DNA of 64,000 nucleotides from Pelmatolapia mariae (Eukaryota; Chordata; Actinopteri; Cichliformes; Cichlidae): NCBI RefSeq assembly GCF_036321145.2, contig NC_086246.1, forward strand, positions 35,370,501-35,434,500, written 5' to 3'. A program made the translations under genes and the position numbers. Under the pieces are notes generated by a model. The model saw only the letters and a list, made by a program, of their open reading frames with translations, did no database searches and was not told the origin of the DNA. This document shows, in pieces, positions 52,603 through 64,000 of this stretch (positions within the stretch are counted from its first letter, which is position 1; each line of letters begins with the position of its first letter).

Positions 52603-53929
52603 TGATGATGATGATGATGATAATAATAATGATAATGACAATTTAGCTTTTTTTGTTAAAGTTCCTCCTTCTGTCTTGTCTTTATGTGTTTAGCTCTGAT
52701 GTTTTTCATCCATGTTTAAGCATCTCTGATTTTTAAATATGATTGTCGTTCCTTTCCTGTTTTCTTCTTTTTAACTATTTTAATCTTGTATCTTGTTTTG
52801 GGGTTTAGTTCTGCCTGTTGATTGTCTTGATTATGTTGAGCTCTGTCTTGCTCCTAACCTGTCTCCACTTCCCTACTCACCACTGCGTGTGGTAATAGTC
52901 CCATCTTCCCTTCGTCCTTTGACAGTGCATCTGCTTATCTAGCATATTCCCTGTTTGGTCTGAATTCATCAGTAAGTTTTTGGATTTCTGCTTTATGGTC
53001 ATTGAGACTTTGTTATTTCTGTCTTTGTGTGACTTTCCCCTCGTGTCATCCTCTGAAAACATACAGGGGTTTTCAACTCTGCGTTTTTTACCTAAAAGAT
53101 CTGCAAAGGAAAGCAGGGTTTTTAGCATGACTGGTCTCCTTGACATTACCTGTCTGTGATACCTTATCTGACAGAAATCTATGGCTAAAATCAGGTTCCT
53201 GGCTAAAAATGTCTACTATACTTGAGTAAATGAAAGATCAATTAACACAACTAATTAACAATAAAAAGTTATGCTGGTGATTTTCCTTTGTTTCTGGGTA
53301 AAAAAAAATTTCATACACATTTTTTTCTATACAGGTATATTATTATTGTTGTTATACCTGGCAAAGTATAACCGCTTCATTTGATACATCTGAAGGTCAA
53401 AAGTGTAAAGGATCATTGAGATAACACAGATAATCAGACTGCACTGACTCTGCCATACTGAACCTGTAGCGTCCAGATGTGGGTCTTACATCATCCCAAT
53501 GTTTTTTAACTGTACTGCATACTACTGTTGTTGTTTCATGCATATAAACAAGAATTATAACTCCATTACAAATGTTGGTATTTTCAAGATGAAGGAATAT
53601 ACAAAGAAAAAATCTACACATCAATAAAAAGCTGATTTTATTACAGCAACACAATATTCAGCTGTGGGTTTAACAGCTGAACATTCAAAACATATCATGC
53701 TATGGTACGAAGAGTAAAATGCACTTATAATAAACGTTTACATGAGATGTGCCACTTTGTCAGTTTTGTTGATCATTTTTGTAAACAGTCAGATGGTGAA
53801 TCAGTATGAATTATGGGATGGCATTATTGTTAAATGTGTTCTCTGCAGAAGGAGTCAATAATGTATGCAATGAAGAGAAGAGAAAAACTCTGCACTCTAA
53901 AAAGAACAGGGTAAAATGGTTTAGGTTTG
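49447..53929. other. podn-scp2 intergenic region, left part
   Basis: Non-coding. It must contain the podn promoter and 5' UTR exon, but I could not place them. At 52046 a further TGTCATGGTCC start occurs (then ctggtctggttccagg), possibly another LTR of the same family; its other end was not found. Pyrimidine-rich DNA follows at 52650-52870. Confidence 0.45.
52531..52639. repeat. (TAG)n-(TAA)n-(TGA)n trinucleotide microsatellite
   Basis: A continuous run of TAG, then TAA, then TGA triplets, about 109 bp, with clear unit switches. Simple repeat in the podn-scp2 intergenic region. Confidence 0.95.
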
Positions 53930-54480
53930 CAAAGCTGCATGTGAGCAAACCACAAGACTTCAGGAACAATGTCCTTTGAACAAATGAGACCATAGTGGAC
54001 ATGTTTGGTCATATCGCACAGTGCCACATTTGGCAACCACCAAGCACAACAAATCTGCACAAACACAAACCAACTATCAGGCACAGTGGCGGAGGGCTGA
54101 AGATTTAGGCTTGTTTTACACCCACAGGCCCTAGGCATCCTGTGGTCATTGAGTCATCAATGAACTCCTCTGTATGCCGAAGTAATCTAGAGTCAATTCT
54201 AGAAAAGGCTTGTGCAAGCACAATGAGCCTGAGCACAGCAAATCTACAACAGAATGGCTAAAAAAGAGAAGAATCGAGGTGTTGCAGTGACCCAGTTAAA
54301 GTCCAGACCTCAACTTGACTAACATGTTATGGTGGGACCTTAACTGTACATAAACAAATGAACTGAAGCAATATCGTAAAGAAGAAAGTGCCAGAATTGG
54401 ATGATGTGAGAGACTGATAAAGTCATACAGAAAACTATTACTTCGAGTGATTGGTAAACTTTCTAAGCAAAACTGACTAT
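53930..54480 (+). pseudogene. Tc1-like transposase relic
   Basis: Broken + strand frames follow a fish Tc1 transposase: MFGHIAQCHIWQPPS, HKHKPTIRHSGGG, ACFTPTGPRHPVVIESSMNS and SVCRSNLES, then after decay gtccagacctcaacttgac (SPDLN region), HKQM and a final ERLIKS-like block (gatgtgagagactgataaag). The second-Asp segment (QQDNDPKH in relatives) is deleted. Highly mutated, so old. Confidence 0.75.
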
Positions 54481-56586
54481 TAGACCACACCTCTGGATTT
54501 AGGCATTGGAGTCTTGAGACAACATTTCCATCAACAGGCCAAACTGAGCTATATAACTTTCCCTTTTTAGATATATTTTTGTAACTTATAAAAGACAGTT
54601 GTAGCTTTTGAACTCTGAAAAGTTAAGCTAGAGTGGGAGTACATTATACATGCTTCCTTTCCAGTGGCCAACAGGGACTGACTTCTGTAATTTAGAAAAA
54701 CATTCAGTTTTACAGAGGTCTATCAGAAAGTAGCCCACATGCTCACCTGTGACCTCAGTAAACACTTGTTATCTCTAAATTTATAGCTTCAAGTCTTATT
54801 GAGTACAATGTCAAGTTAATGTTGTAAATTACAATCCCCACGAAAGACCAAAAAGACAATAAACACAGCAGTTAGATAATCCCCATGTGTCATGATGTTT
54901 TATGTCAAAAGGCTAAGATGGCAACAATAAACACAGTCAACTTGAGGCTTCATAATGGAACTGTCCCAACACATGGCTATGTCCATCTTTTATATACAGT
55001 CTATACTTTAATCCAAACTTATTGTGTTGAATGATTATTCAAAAACCAAACAACCCTTTCAGATAAAAAAAAATATTTTTGACATTTAGATACAAGTAGG
55101 CTGTTAAATACTGCAAGAAGCAAAAAAGAAAGGAATAATTTAACAGTGCTTCGCAATCCATTATATTTTTAAAGCAATTTCATGACTAGCATTAATATAA
55201 AATGCATCATTCCATAACCTTTCAATCCAATAACACTGAATCCTGACACACCATTCTGTCTAAAACAAATGAAACTGTGTCATGTACGCACCAGGTCAAC
55301 AAGAAAAGAGAGACAGCTCTGTGTCTGAAACTTCAAATTTCACCAACTGCACGGTCTAGTTTGGAAAAGAACATTTATCACCCATGACAGCTTGATCTTG
55401 TTTCATTTCAAATAGTTTTGCAGAAGAACCCCAAAAAAGGCAACAAAAAAAAAACTCAAACAAAAAACACAAAGTGTGGTCTAATCTTTTCATTCATAAG
55501 TTAAATAGCAAAATAAGAGTTCAGCCTTTTGCAATTCTCTGACAGGCGCTATAGGTCAGCACTGCTTACATGAGACTTGTGCTTTGATAAAGCCAGGGAA
55601 AATCATCCTTCTAATCATCTCCTCTAATGCTGGCAGAAATATTCCACTCAAGGCAACTTACAAGGTACAGGTATAAAAGCAATTTTTCAGAGGAGCTCTT
55701 TCTGCCCGTCACTACACAGTATCTATCAGAGGAACAGCAGCGCGCACACACAGAAAACTCACAGTACAGCATGCACACGCCCACAGCAAAATGCACTTTG
55801 TACAATGTCGACAACAGCCAGAATCAAAACATCAGAGCATCCAGGGGTTAGAGAGGAGTTTAAAGCAATCGAGAAGTTGACAACACTATGGCACCTTATT
55901 ATTTAGAGACTTGAAGTGAGAACAGCCTTTGGAGGCAGAGATGCTATGCATTTAAAATGTCATTATCTTGTTTTCATGCTGTTTAGCTCGTTCTCAGCAG
56001 AGGAGAGGCTGTAAAGTAGTTTCACTGTGCAGATTGTCTAAAATGCACATACCAGAATGGTCATGCATGGATGAATGACACTCAAAGCTCAGTCTAAGCT
56101 CATATAAATGCAACAGTCACCCATAAAACATGCGGCAGTAAAGTCTACAAAGTAAAATGATGGTCTCCTACTTTACTTTACCCCTTCCGAACAATGTTAG
56201 CTGAAACGCACTGAAGTCTGACTTCCAGTTCAAACACAAGCTGTCCCATAGTAGGCTTGGAGTCACACAGCCACTCCAGATACCCTCCAGATGTGAGAGC
56301 GAAGTGGGAGTGGGAGAGGGAAAGTTAAGGGAAAGACAGGCAGGCGAGACTGAAAAAGGAAAGGAGTGAGTAAGAGAGACAGCTCTGACCTGACAGGGAG
56401 CCAAAAACACAAATTCTTTCCTTTTTTCTCATATTTTTTCCCCATGTTTCCCTCGTTTTCTCCACACAGCATGCCATTTCAGTTTAAATGTAATAACTTT
56501 GTGCTTTGTTAACTTCTGGTAAATTTGTGTCTGGATTTGACAACCACTAAACAAACTTAAACTGTACAGCAGTGGTTATACATTCA

Positions 56587-56617
<31 letters not shown>

Positions 56618-57180
56618 TCTTGGATGCACTTGCTCAATCAGTCTTGTTCTCCAGGGCACACTGATTTGTAAACCAGTGTAGTGCAGACTGCTGATAAGAG
56701 CTGCTAAAATAGCTATGAAAATTAAATCTGTTTACAGCGGTGTGCTCTCAGATAGCTTTCATTTGGGAGACAGACAGATTAGTCATCTGAAAATAAATTA
56801 AAAAGTGGAAGAACAGCATGCCAAAAAGGAGTGACAGGATATGATCTAATATCCCATGTGTTTCCAGACTTTTCAACAAGCACCTCCTACAGTAGTGTGT
56901 GAACATCTGCTACCATTAAGGTGCATCAGCACAATTAATCTGAATATAATTTACATGGCTTTGGGGATGATTTGATGCCAAATTATTGTCTTTTTTTATT
57001 ATTTTGATTATGTAACTGAGCAACTTAATCTTTATTGACACAATTGCCTTTTTTGTGTGTTTGGAAGAAAACTTAAGATGACAGGTTTTGAAGTTTTGAT
57101 GGTTAAAAACAAGCTCAAATAATCTCTAAATGATTTCTTGAATATGAAGAAGAGTTCATTGTAATCCAGTGACATCAAAT
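54481..57180. other. intergenic, no gene recognised
   Basis: AT-rich DNA with no conserved coding block. A poly-A run at 56593-56617 is listed separately. Confidence 0.5.
56593..56617 (+). repeat. poly(A) run, 25 bp
   Basis: Uninterrupted A25. Could be the tail of an old retrotransposed element, but I see no recognisable SINE or processed cDNA on its 5' side. Confidence 0.9.
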
Positions 57181-57189
57181 CTCTATATT

Positions 57190-57800
57190 GTAGAGCACCT
57201 TTGGGATGTGGTTGAATGGAACAAATCTGCTGCAAGTGTTTGGTAACATTGTGTTAATATGGACCAGCATCTCTGAGGAATGTTTCCAGCATCTTGCTGA
57301 ATCTATGCCACAATTAATTAGGGCAGTTCTGTGGAAAAAACAGCCCCTGACCCTACCCACAGCAGAATTAAGACTCATCAGTCCAGGCAATGTTTTTTCA
57401 ATCTCCTCGTCTAACAGGTCTGGCACCTGGCCGTGGTCTTCTGTTCCTCTTGTCCATCAGCTTCAAGGTTCAACAGAGTGTGTTCAGAGATGCTCTTCTT
57501 CATACCCTTGTATATAAAGAATGGTTATTTGACTTACCCTTGCCTTCCTTTCCTTGAAGCAATCTGACCAGTTTCCTCTGACCTCAGACATAAACAAAGC
57601 ATTTTTGTCCAAAATATTTTCTTTTTTTCTTAAACTCTAGAGATGGTTATGCAGGAAAATCCCAACACATCAGCAGTTTCAGAAATACTCCGACTAGCCC
57701 ATCTGGCACCAGCAACAATGCCACATTCAAAGTCACTCATATGACCTTTCTTATCCATTCTTTTTCTTGGTTTGAAGACCTCACTTTAAATAGGAGAGAT
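57190..57800 (+). pseudogene. Tc1-like C-terminal relic joined to another repeat fragment
   Basis: 57230-57335 reads IWTSISEECFQHLAESMPQ and LIRAVL, the C-terminal helix of a Tc1-family transposase (relatives have SMPRRIKAVL). After about 57600 the DNA contains ctagagatggttatgcagga, aaatcccaacacatcagcag and ccatctggcaccagcaacaa, a word order from another high-copy fish DNA element, here ending near 57800. Confidence 0.6.
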
Positions 57801-60642
57801 TGTTTGGGAAAACTGAAAATGACAGGACTGGAACATTCACTTTAATTTTTAGAAAGTAGTTGGTATGGATCTGTTAACTTTTAGGATCTTTCAAGGATAT
57901 TTGGTACTAATTGAGGTTATTTATATCTGTTATAAAGTGAAATATAACAAAAATACTCTCCATTACATAGACGTGAATCATGTCACATACAAAAGTGAGG
58001 GATTTATCCATTTCAAGGACATCTACAGAATCAACAGCTTCATCAATTATTCAAAATTCTGGTTCAAAATGGTAGGGTGAATTATTTTCTCACCTTGTAA
58101 GCAGAAATCATTTTTTAAGCCTAGCTGCAAAAGTATGTGATTATATATATATATTACTGCAACAAAACCAGGAAACGTGCTTTTATGTTTGACTATTATT
58201 AGTATCTGCTTGTGAAATTACATCAAAGTATGAATTAAGTTGTGTAATAAAAAAGCTTATCCTGACCTAAATTGGTGATAAGATGTGCTGAAGATACCCT
58301 CCACCCATGTAACTCAAAGTTACATAAAAAAGGCTTTTAAGGTCAGTTCACACAAAAGGTCACGCCACGCTTCGTTGAAACATGATATAATTTTCATTAC
58401 TCCTCAAATGGATCCACATCCTCCTCTGTATTACAGGAATGTAACATGTTCTGGGCTAATTTTTTAAAAATGACATGAACGCTTACACAACTGTCCAAAT
58501 CACCCTTAATTCACCTTACATTTTGGCATTGCCTAACAGACTTCACAATATGAATCTACTAAGGCTATTTGTGCTGGAACTGCAGATGCTGAATGCAGTC
58601 AAGAATAAAGGCAATGATGAATGCCCACGCTGCACCGAAAGATACCGGGCCTCTTGTGGTTGGAGCAAGCTTGATGTGGTTTTGGGAGTCTCACTTACTG
58701 ATCACATGAGTTGCTGGTTTCAAGATAAAAAAAGGGAGGGGGGGGGGCAGAATTGGGTTTACAGCCTCGATTCTGCTCTTGAAATCGGCGAAAACACACT
58801 CTGGTCCATGTTCTAGTTATTACTCATCACATTATTTGGCAGGCTGTTTTTCCCTCAGATGGGCTCCGGTCGCTGGGACATGGTTTTAAGTAATTTTCCA
58901 CTAGTGCAGTGGAACATGTTCAGTCTTCTAAACAATGTCCTTTTCAACAGATGCATTTTATGACTCTTTGAACAAGTTGTAGGGTAAGATTATAAAGGAA
59001 TCTTGGGACATATACTCTGATGAACATTAGCAAGCCTGCTGCATTTAATTGTGGACGCATTCAAACACATTCAGCATGTTTTGTTTATAAATTGCAGCTG
59101 GGATAGTGATTGCTCTTTTTTGCATACAGCTGAGATCCCGTCTGCATTCTTTTAAACTTAACTTTTATTAGGATAACACCCCCAATCCAAAGAGATTTTT
59201 AAGGTGTTCCACAAAAAATAAGGGATTCAAGTCCCACCCAAACAAGTGTCCACTAAAGCTGCTTTGGCCCATTAAAAGCAATTCTCATTCTCAAGAATGA
59301 GAATTATTACATCATGTAGTATTTATCAAATACACCAATCACCACTTTATTTTTTGGTGTTGTGGTGGTGATAGTGGTGGGGTGGGGGTGCTGAAGGTCT
59401 AAAATACCCTGCTCTTTCCAAACAAACCTAGGAGAGCTTTTTGAAAACATACCGTTCTTGCAGCAGATAATTACTTTCCAGGACATTAATGGCCCATATA
59501 CAAGCTGTGTTGCGTAACTGGTACAAAGTAGCAAGCATTTTATTCAGGTCAGGGTCACAGTGACCACAGAGCAAGCAGAGACATCATGGAATATAATTTA
59601 TAGCTTTAAGTGACAACAAATGTCATCCACAGAGATCGTGACAGAGACAACTGGGCTCACCATGACAGTGGCCATTTCACTGTATGTGCTGGGTGTCACA
59701 TGTAATCTCTTGAAGAAGAAAAAAAGAGGATGGAGGGCTAAGTTAACAGCATACAACTAAGGCTAGGTACGGATAGATGCAAGTTGGTGCTAATAATTTT
59801 AAAAAAAAATAATGTACTTGTTAGCACTAATTGAATTTACAGATAATTGAGAGATAATTGACTTGACTGGACAAGTTCAGCGACTTCAATAAGTTGAGGT
59901 GACATCTAGCAGACAGTTGGCAGTGTTACCATCTACCCTAGTAATAAGTCTTTGCAACCCCCTAAAAATGAAACATTTAGTTCTTAAAGGTACAGTGTGT
60001 AAAATCTCACTGCTTGATGTCAGCAGATCAAGTGGATCATCACAGCTACGCTGCTCATGGTAGGCCAAACAACTCTGGCCTCCGTTCATCTGTAGTGAGT
60101 GTAGGCTGTCAGCCCGCTGTTAACCTCAGCTGGAGTCCATGTCCATTTACTCTGCAGGAGGCTCTGAAAAAGGAGCCGATGAGTCATTAAAGCTCACTTC
60201 TGTCTAATGTCAGCAATGCTGAGGTGAGTTGTTGAGAACATCCTGTTTTTTGTTTTTTTTTGCTTTTAGCTGGCATTAGTAAAACTTTCTTTGAAGTGCA
60301 AATCTAATATTTTATCCTCTGGAATAAGCGGTTGTGACAAAAAGAAGATCGGGAATAAATGACATGTTTATTCTCATTTTTGTGTTGCACTGTCTCTTTG
60401 CTTCATTGGTGAATGGGAATTACCCAGAGAGAGCAAAAACATTTCCTCTATAGCAGGCTTTAAACATGTTTATTTTTAACATTTTAGCAGTGTAGTCTAG
60501 AGTAATTGACCCATCTTCAGATCTACCCAAAAGTGGCAACTTCAGGAACTCTGGTTTCTGTCATAATTGACTTTGCTTAGTTTTTTCCTCTGGGTTGCCA
60601 CCTGAATTACATGTTTGATTAGAGCCTCCCTTCTTGATATAT
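57801..60642. other. intergenic, no gene recognised
   Basis: AT-rich, non-coding. Includes a short TA run (58143-58154), a G-run (58738-58748) and a small palindrome near 59280-59312 (attctcattctcaagaatgagaat). No exon or nameable repeat. Confidence 0.5.
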
Positions 60643-60830
60643 ATCCATCCATCCTCTGCTTTAGGGCTAAAAAGCATGTCTTTGGACTGTGGGAGCCAGA
60701 AGCCAGAGTACCTGGACAGAACCCATGCAAATTCCACAGAGAAAGGCCAACACCGGCTAGTGGATTGTAATCCAGGGTGTTTTTGCACCATGTGAGGTGA
60801 TGATGCCAACCACTGTGCCATGTACTACCA
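60643..60830 (+). repeat. teleost interspersed repeat, copy 3 (internally deleted)
   Basis: Begins ccatccatcctctgcttta, jumps to gcatgtctttggactgtggg and continues cagagtacctggacagaacc, catgcaaattccacagagaa and ccaaccactgtgcca. Same family as 8870-9190 and 12046-12919, lacking the middle third. Confidence 0.7.
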
Positions 60831-62391
60831 CAGCTCAAAGTAAATACTAAGTTTTTAGATTATCTGCACGATTTTTATAAAGACTACTGCAGGTTTTGCT
60901 GTAAAGATGTGATCACATGACAGTGAATTCACTAAGGCAACATTGTCAAACTTGGAGCAGAGCCACAACTTGGAAACTGTTCTTACAGTCTGAGCAGTGC
61001 TTTTCGTGGCAGGTTCCTTCACCTTTCTTTGTAAGCTGGTAAAGTGCATCGTAACTTTCCTCTCTTCTTTTAGCAAGAATTTTCTTTATCATTTTATTCA
61101 CATTAATTAGGCCTTTAATTTACATAAATGTTTGCAAATAGTCTAAAATTTCTCAATTCCTTCACTGTAACACAACAGAAGAAACTGCATTCTCTAAAAG
61201 CAATCATTACTGACCAATGAAATAACCCCAGTGTGACTGCAGAGTAAGACCTGAAAACTACATGAGCCAAGCCAAAGCTGCAGTGGAATCTGGGTCAGAG
61301 CTAGTTAACAGATTTGTCTTTCAGCCACGCTCGTCCATCTACAAAGGAAAAAATACAGCGTGGCAGTCTGGAACCGGGTCGCTGCAGCACTGGAAAAGTA
61401 CAGGGCCCTTCAAAGGGGGAGCAGGCACACGGCCGGCCAGCTTGACATTGACATCAAAGTACCGTGTAACAGTGGGCCATTATTTTGCACAGTCACACTG
61501 ATATAACCTCAGATGGCACCCCTAAACTGTGTCAGGAGACTTTAACGTCAGCCTCTTTTCACTGCAGAAACACTGGAGCGTGTTTACATTTTAACATCCA
61601 GAAAGTCAACATTCCCATTTGAACATAAAAGAAGCCTTCTTTTTGTTAAAAAGGAACATCATGTTGTTCATTCAGTCTTGTTTTATGTTCCATTTCATGG
61701 ATAAATTGCTCTGTGCTCCTTTATCAGCAAAATTTAACGAAACCTCAAGTTGCTTGCAGGAATCATGCACCAAATACAAATACACCCGGACCGTGAAAGA
61801 TGCAAACCACAACCCCCAGCAAAGACACGTTTATTCTTTAGAAATATTTTAGAGATTCATACAATAAGAGAAGAGCAGAATATGTATTTTGTATTAGTAT
61901 TAGTTAGGCAGACTGTTTAAAAAAAATACTACATTTCTGCCAAGAAACCATAATCTGAGATGAGGAGGCACTTTGACTGTTCAATCCATTATTATGAAGA
62001 ATATTACACCAATCTGCTCTACTTTTAAAACATTTCTAGACATATTACACTGAAAGATTTCATTAGCAGGGAAGATTACAGAAAAATTGGACAAGAACTG
62101 AATTAGTATCACAAAGTAGGGAGCACCTGTCTCTACTACGTTGGACTAATAGTATCGTTAAAAGAGAGGGCCTGCAGACAGGGACTTAATTAAAGAAATA
62201 ATTATCTCTCCATCTATGTCATTCTCCAGTTAGACTGGCCAGGCTGCTCACTAATCCCAGTGTTTGGTCAGTGAGGTAACGAAGAGGAAGAGTGTTTTAG
62301 TCCAGTGATGAGAATTTTTAACATTTTTCTGAAACCAGGCTTGCGGTTGAATTCCTCGTGGTTTATCTCTGTTCTCTTTCCAGCATCTCGT
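60831..62391. other. scp2 3' flank / 3' UTR region
   Basis: The scp2 3' UTR must begin at 62391 on the - strand, but its end is undefined. A GC-richer segment at about 61270-61500 stands out from the AT-rich surroundings; I cannot name it. Confidence 0.4.
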
Positions 62392-62487
62392 TTACAGCTT
62401 GGCTTTGCCCGGCTGCAGCTGCAGGTTTTGAAGCTTCATAGCCAGACCCATGTTTCCTGTGATCTTCAGCTTGCCCTGGAAAAACGC
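62392..62487 (-). CDS. scp2: scp2 last coding exon (sterol carrier protein 2)
   Basis: After the acceptor gattcacag the exon encodes 31 residues and TAA: AFFQGKLKITGNMG, LAMKLQNLQLQPG and KAKL. This is the C-terminal strand/helix of the SCP2 lipid-transfer domain, shared by SCPx and SCP2, ending in the peroxisomal targeting signal AKL. The protein transfers sterols and branched fatty acyl chains, and as SCPx is the thiolase for branched-chain acyl-CoA in peroxisomes. Upstream exons lie beyond 64000; none of the penultimate SCP2-domain exon is visible in 62488-64000. Position next to podn agrees with vertebrate synteny. The paralogue cannot be assigned. Confidence 0.93.
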   Translation of the reverse strand, partial: AFFQGKLKITGNMGLAMKLQNLQLQPGKAKL

Positions 62488-64000
62488 CTGTGAATCAGAG
62501 CGAGAGTGTAATACACTGTAATATAAAAGCATCAGATGGTTTGGAATCAGAAGCATGGTTCATTCAGCGCAGGAGAGAAATACATGCTGCTGGCTTTAAA
62601 GAGTTACCGTGAGAGATTAACTCAACCCGAGAAAAAGTGGGACAACAGCAACAACAGCTTATGAAAGGTCAGGAAACTCCACAGAGCACACAGGCGTATT
62701 AAGGAGAAATGAATGTTTGTGATGTGAGATGGTAAAAATCAGGCGAGTGATGTAAAAACGAGACCATTTTAGAGATAAATATTTTCTCAAGGAAATAAAA
62801 ATAACAGTCATTCATGTAAGTTTACAGCAGAAATGGGGAAACTGAGGGTTTTTTTATTTGTTCAAAAAAACCCCCCAAAAAACAGTGCAGATATCCAAAT
62901 AACTGGGGGTCTAATCAGTGGGAAACACACTGCTGGAGCCTGCATTGCTATCCTTTTGTGATTAATAGAAAAATTATTAAATTATTAAACCTGTGCAACA
63001 CTCCTTTTGGTAATCTGTAGGAATGCATCTCTCCCTCTCTGTCCCTCTAATCTGTCCTTTTCTCAGGCCTTGTTGTGGCTCCTCTGCTATCTGTTATCCA
63101 AAGCAGGGTTAGAATCATGTACTTGTGCATCGTGTAACTGTTTCCCTGTAAGAGCGTCACACACATATCTGTTCCCAGGATAACGTTGGAAGAAGTGGAT
63201 AAATTAAACTCGCCCCGGCGAGCACTTGCATAGATGTTCATCACGTATGCTTTTGCTTCCTTGCAAGTAAATAAATGCGTTGGAACTCGCTACTCTGTGT
63301 CTCACTTCATAAGGGATTTTTTTTTAAAAACAGCTTGGTCCTTCGAGCTGGATTTCTACATCTCTCCCGTTCATTTCAGCCAATGCGGACCAATACCGTA
63401 CATGGGGGAGTCTGGGACTCCTGCAAGACCTCCGCCAGAGTTTAAAAACGGCAATTCAGGATGGCTGAGTTGTGCACATTATTATTAATATTATATTATA
63501 ATAAATCTAGAGAAGGTTGCAGAGCGATTACCAGTGTTTCCAGTGGGACCGCCCTGTGAAACCCCATTGTACGCACCAGTTACTCAGACCTTATGTCTGT
63601 TATAACTGGTTAGCTGACTGAATTCTAAAAATTGAAGAACACTCGCAACTAAATAAATAAAATACATACATAGATTAAATAAATATGTAAAATAAATAAA
63701 GCAAACAGAAGCTGAAATAGAGAGTCGACTCTAAAATAGACACAACAGATAAACTAGTAAAATAAAAGATAAAGATATAGTGAGGTAAAGTAAAACGCAC
63801 AATAAAATAAAATAAAGTAAAATGAAAAGCTGTAGGATGGGTAGTAACTGCAGTAAGGTGGAACTGGACGCACTCCATGCCAGTGACATCAAATCAATGT
63901 GCCAAAGAGACTCGAGAGCAGTTCAGCATTTGCCCTTATGGCAAAAGGAGTTCGGATTTGAGGGGAAACTAGATGTTTTTGTCCCATCCTTTTTTTGATG
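62488..64000. other. scp2: scp2 last intron (to window edge)
   Basis: Sequence 5' of the last scp2 exon on the - strand. No upstream SCP2-domain exon seen. A GC-richer block at 63350-63480 is unidentified. The region 63650-63830 is a low-complexity taaaataaa-like stretch. Confidence 0.45.

Noticed and set aside
53811..54138. - strand frames of 63-102 codons
   Set aside because: Shadows of the + strand Tc1 relic at 53930-54480.
63234..63488. 84-codon + strand frame near the right edge, considered as an exon
   Set aside because: No recognisable domain, wrong strand for scp2, no splice signals in phase.
1..64000. CRISPR arrays, prokaryotic operons, phage or plasmid features
   Set aside because: The window is vertebrate: spliced genes with GT-AG introns and animal transposons; no regularly spaced repeats with unique spacers.

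Overview
This is eukaryotic, vertebrate DNA, almost certainly from a teleost fish (a percomorph is my guess). It is AT-rich and intron-rich. Spliced exons encode vertebrate-specific proteins, and the background holds Tc1/mariner relics, teleost LINEs, foldback MITEs and microsatellites. There are no operons, ribosome binding sites, CRISPR arrays or phage genes, and nearly all short open frames are chance.

Three protein-coding genes are supported. (1) slc1a7 (EAAT5, glutamate-gated chloride channel/transporter) on the + strand: ten exons between 6484 and 23909, apparently exons 2-11. The first coding exon is not in the window. The ten exons splice in phase into 531 residues plus stop, ending in the PDZ ligand ETNV. 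(2) podn (podocan, a secreted small leucine-rich-repeat proteoglycan) on the - strand: all ten coding exons between 48974 and 28570, splicing in phase into 586 residues plus stop, with signal peptide, acidic stretch, N-terminal Cys cluster and a long LRR array. (3) The last coding exon of scp2 (sterol carrier protein 2) on the - strand at 62487-62392, ending in the peroxisomal signal AKL; the rest of scp2 lies beyond the right edge. slc1a7 and podn are convergent, and podn and scp2 are co-directional. This matches the SLC1A7-PODN-SCP2 order of human 1p32, seen here inverted.

The rest is introns and intergenic DNA with mobile-element debris. slc1a7 introns carry LINE relics (5855-6130, 14585-15430), a Tc1 relic (8640-8865), two copies of a teleost interspersed repeat, one split by a 554-bp solo LTR (12287-12840), a Tc1-type foldback MITE (16730-17174) and an 808-bp element with ACAACCCC ends (22315-23122). 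podn introns carry a 1635-bp DD41D mariner with matched 283-bp terminal inverted repeats and a nearly intact transposase (38964-40598), a truncated Tc1 element (40790 to about 41990), an R4/Rex6-like LINE 3' end embedded in a TA microsatellite (42934-43410), a complete-ended Tc1 element with IR/DR-type 201-bp ends (45117-46729) and an L1/Tx1-type fossil (about 32550-36050). Between podn and scp2 there is a 179-bp LTR-like element with a target-site duplication (49263-49441), two Tc1 relics and simple repeats.

I found no new multi-gene system. The observations most worth following are the DD41D element, the SH3-ligand-like C-tail and possible alternative terminal exon of slc1a7, the LTR family sharing TGTCATGGTCC ends, and the LINE inserted in the TA tract.
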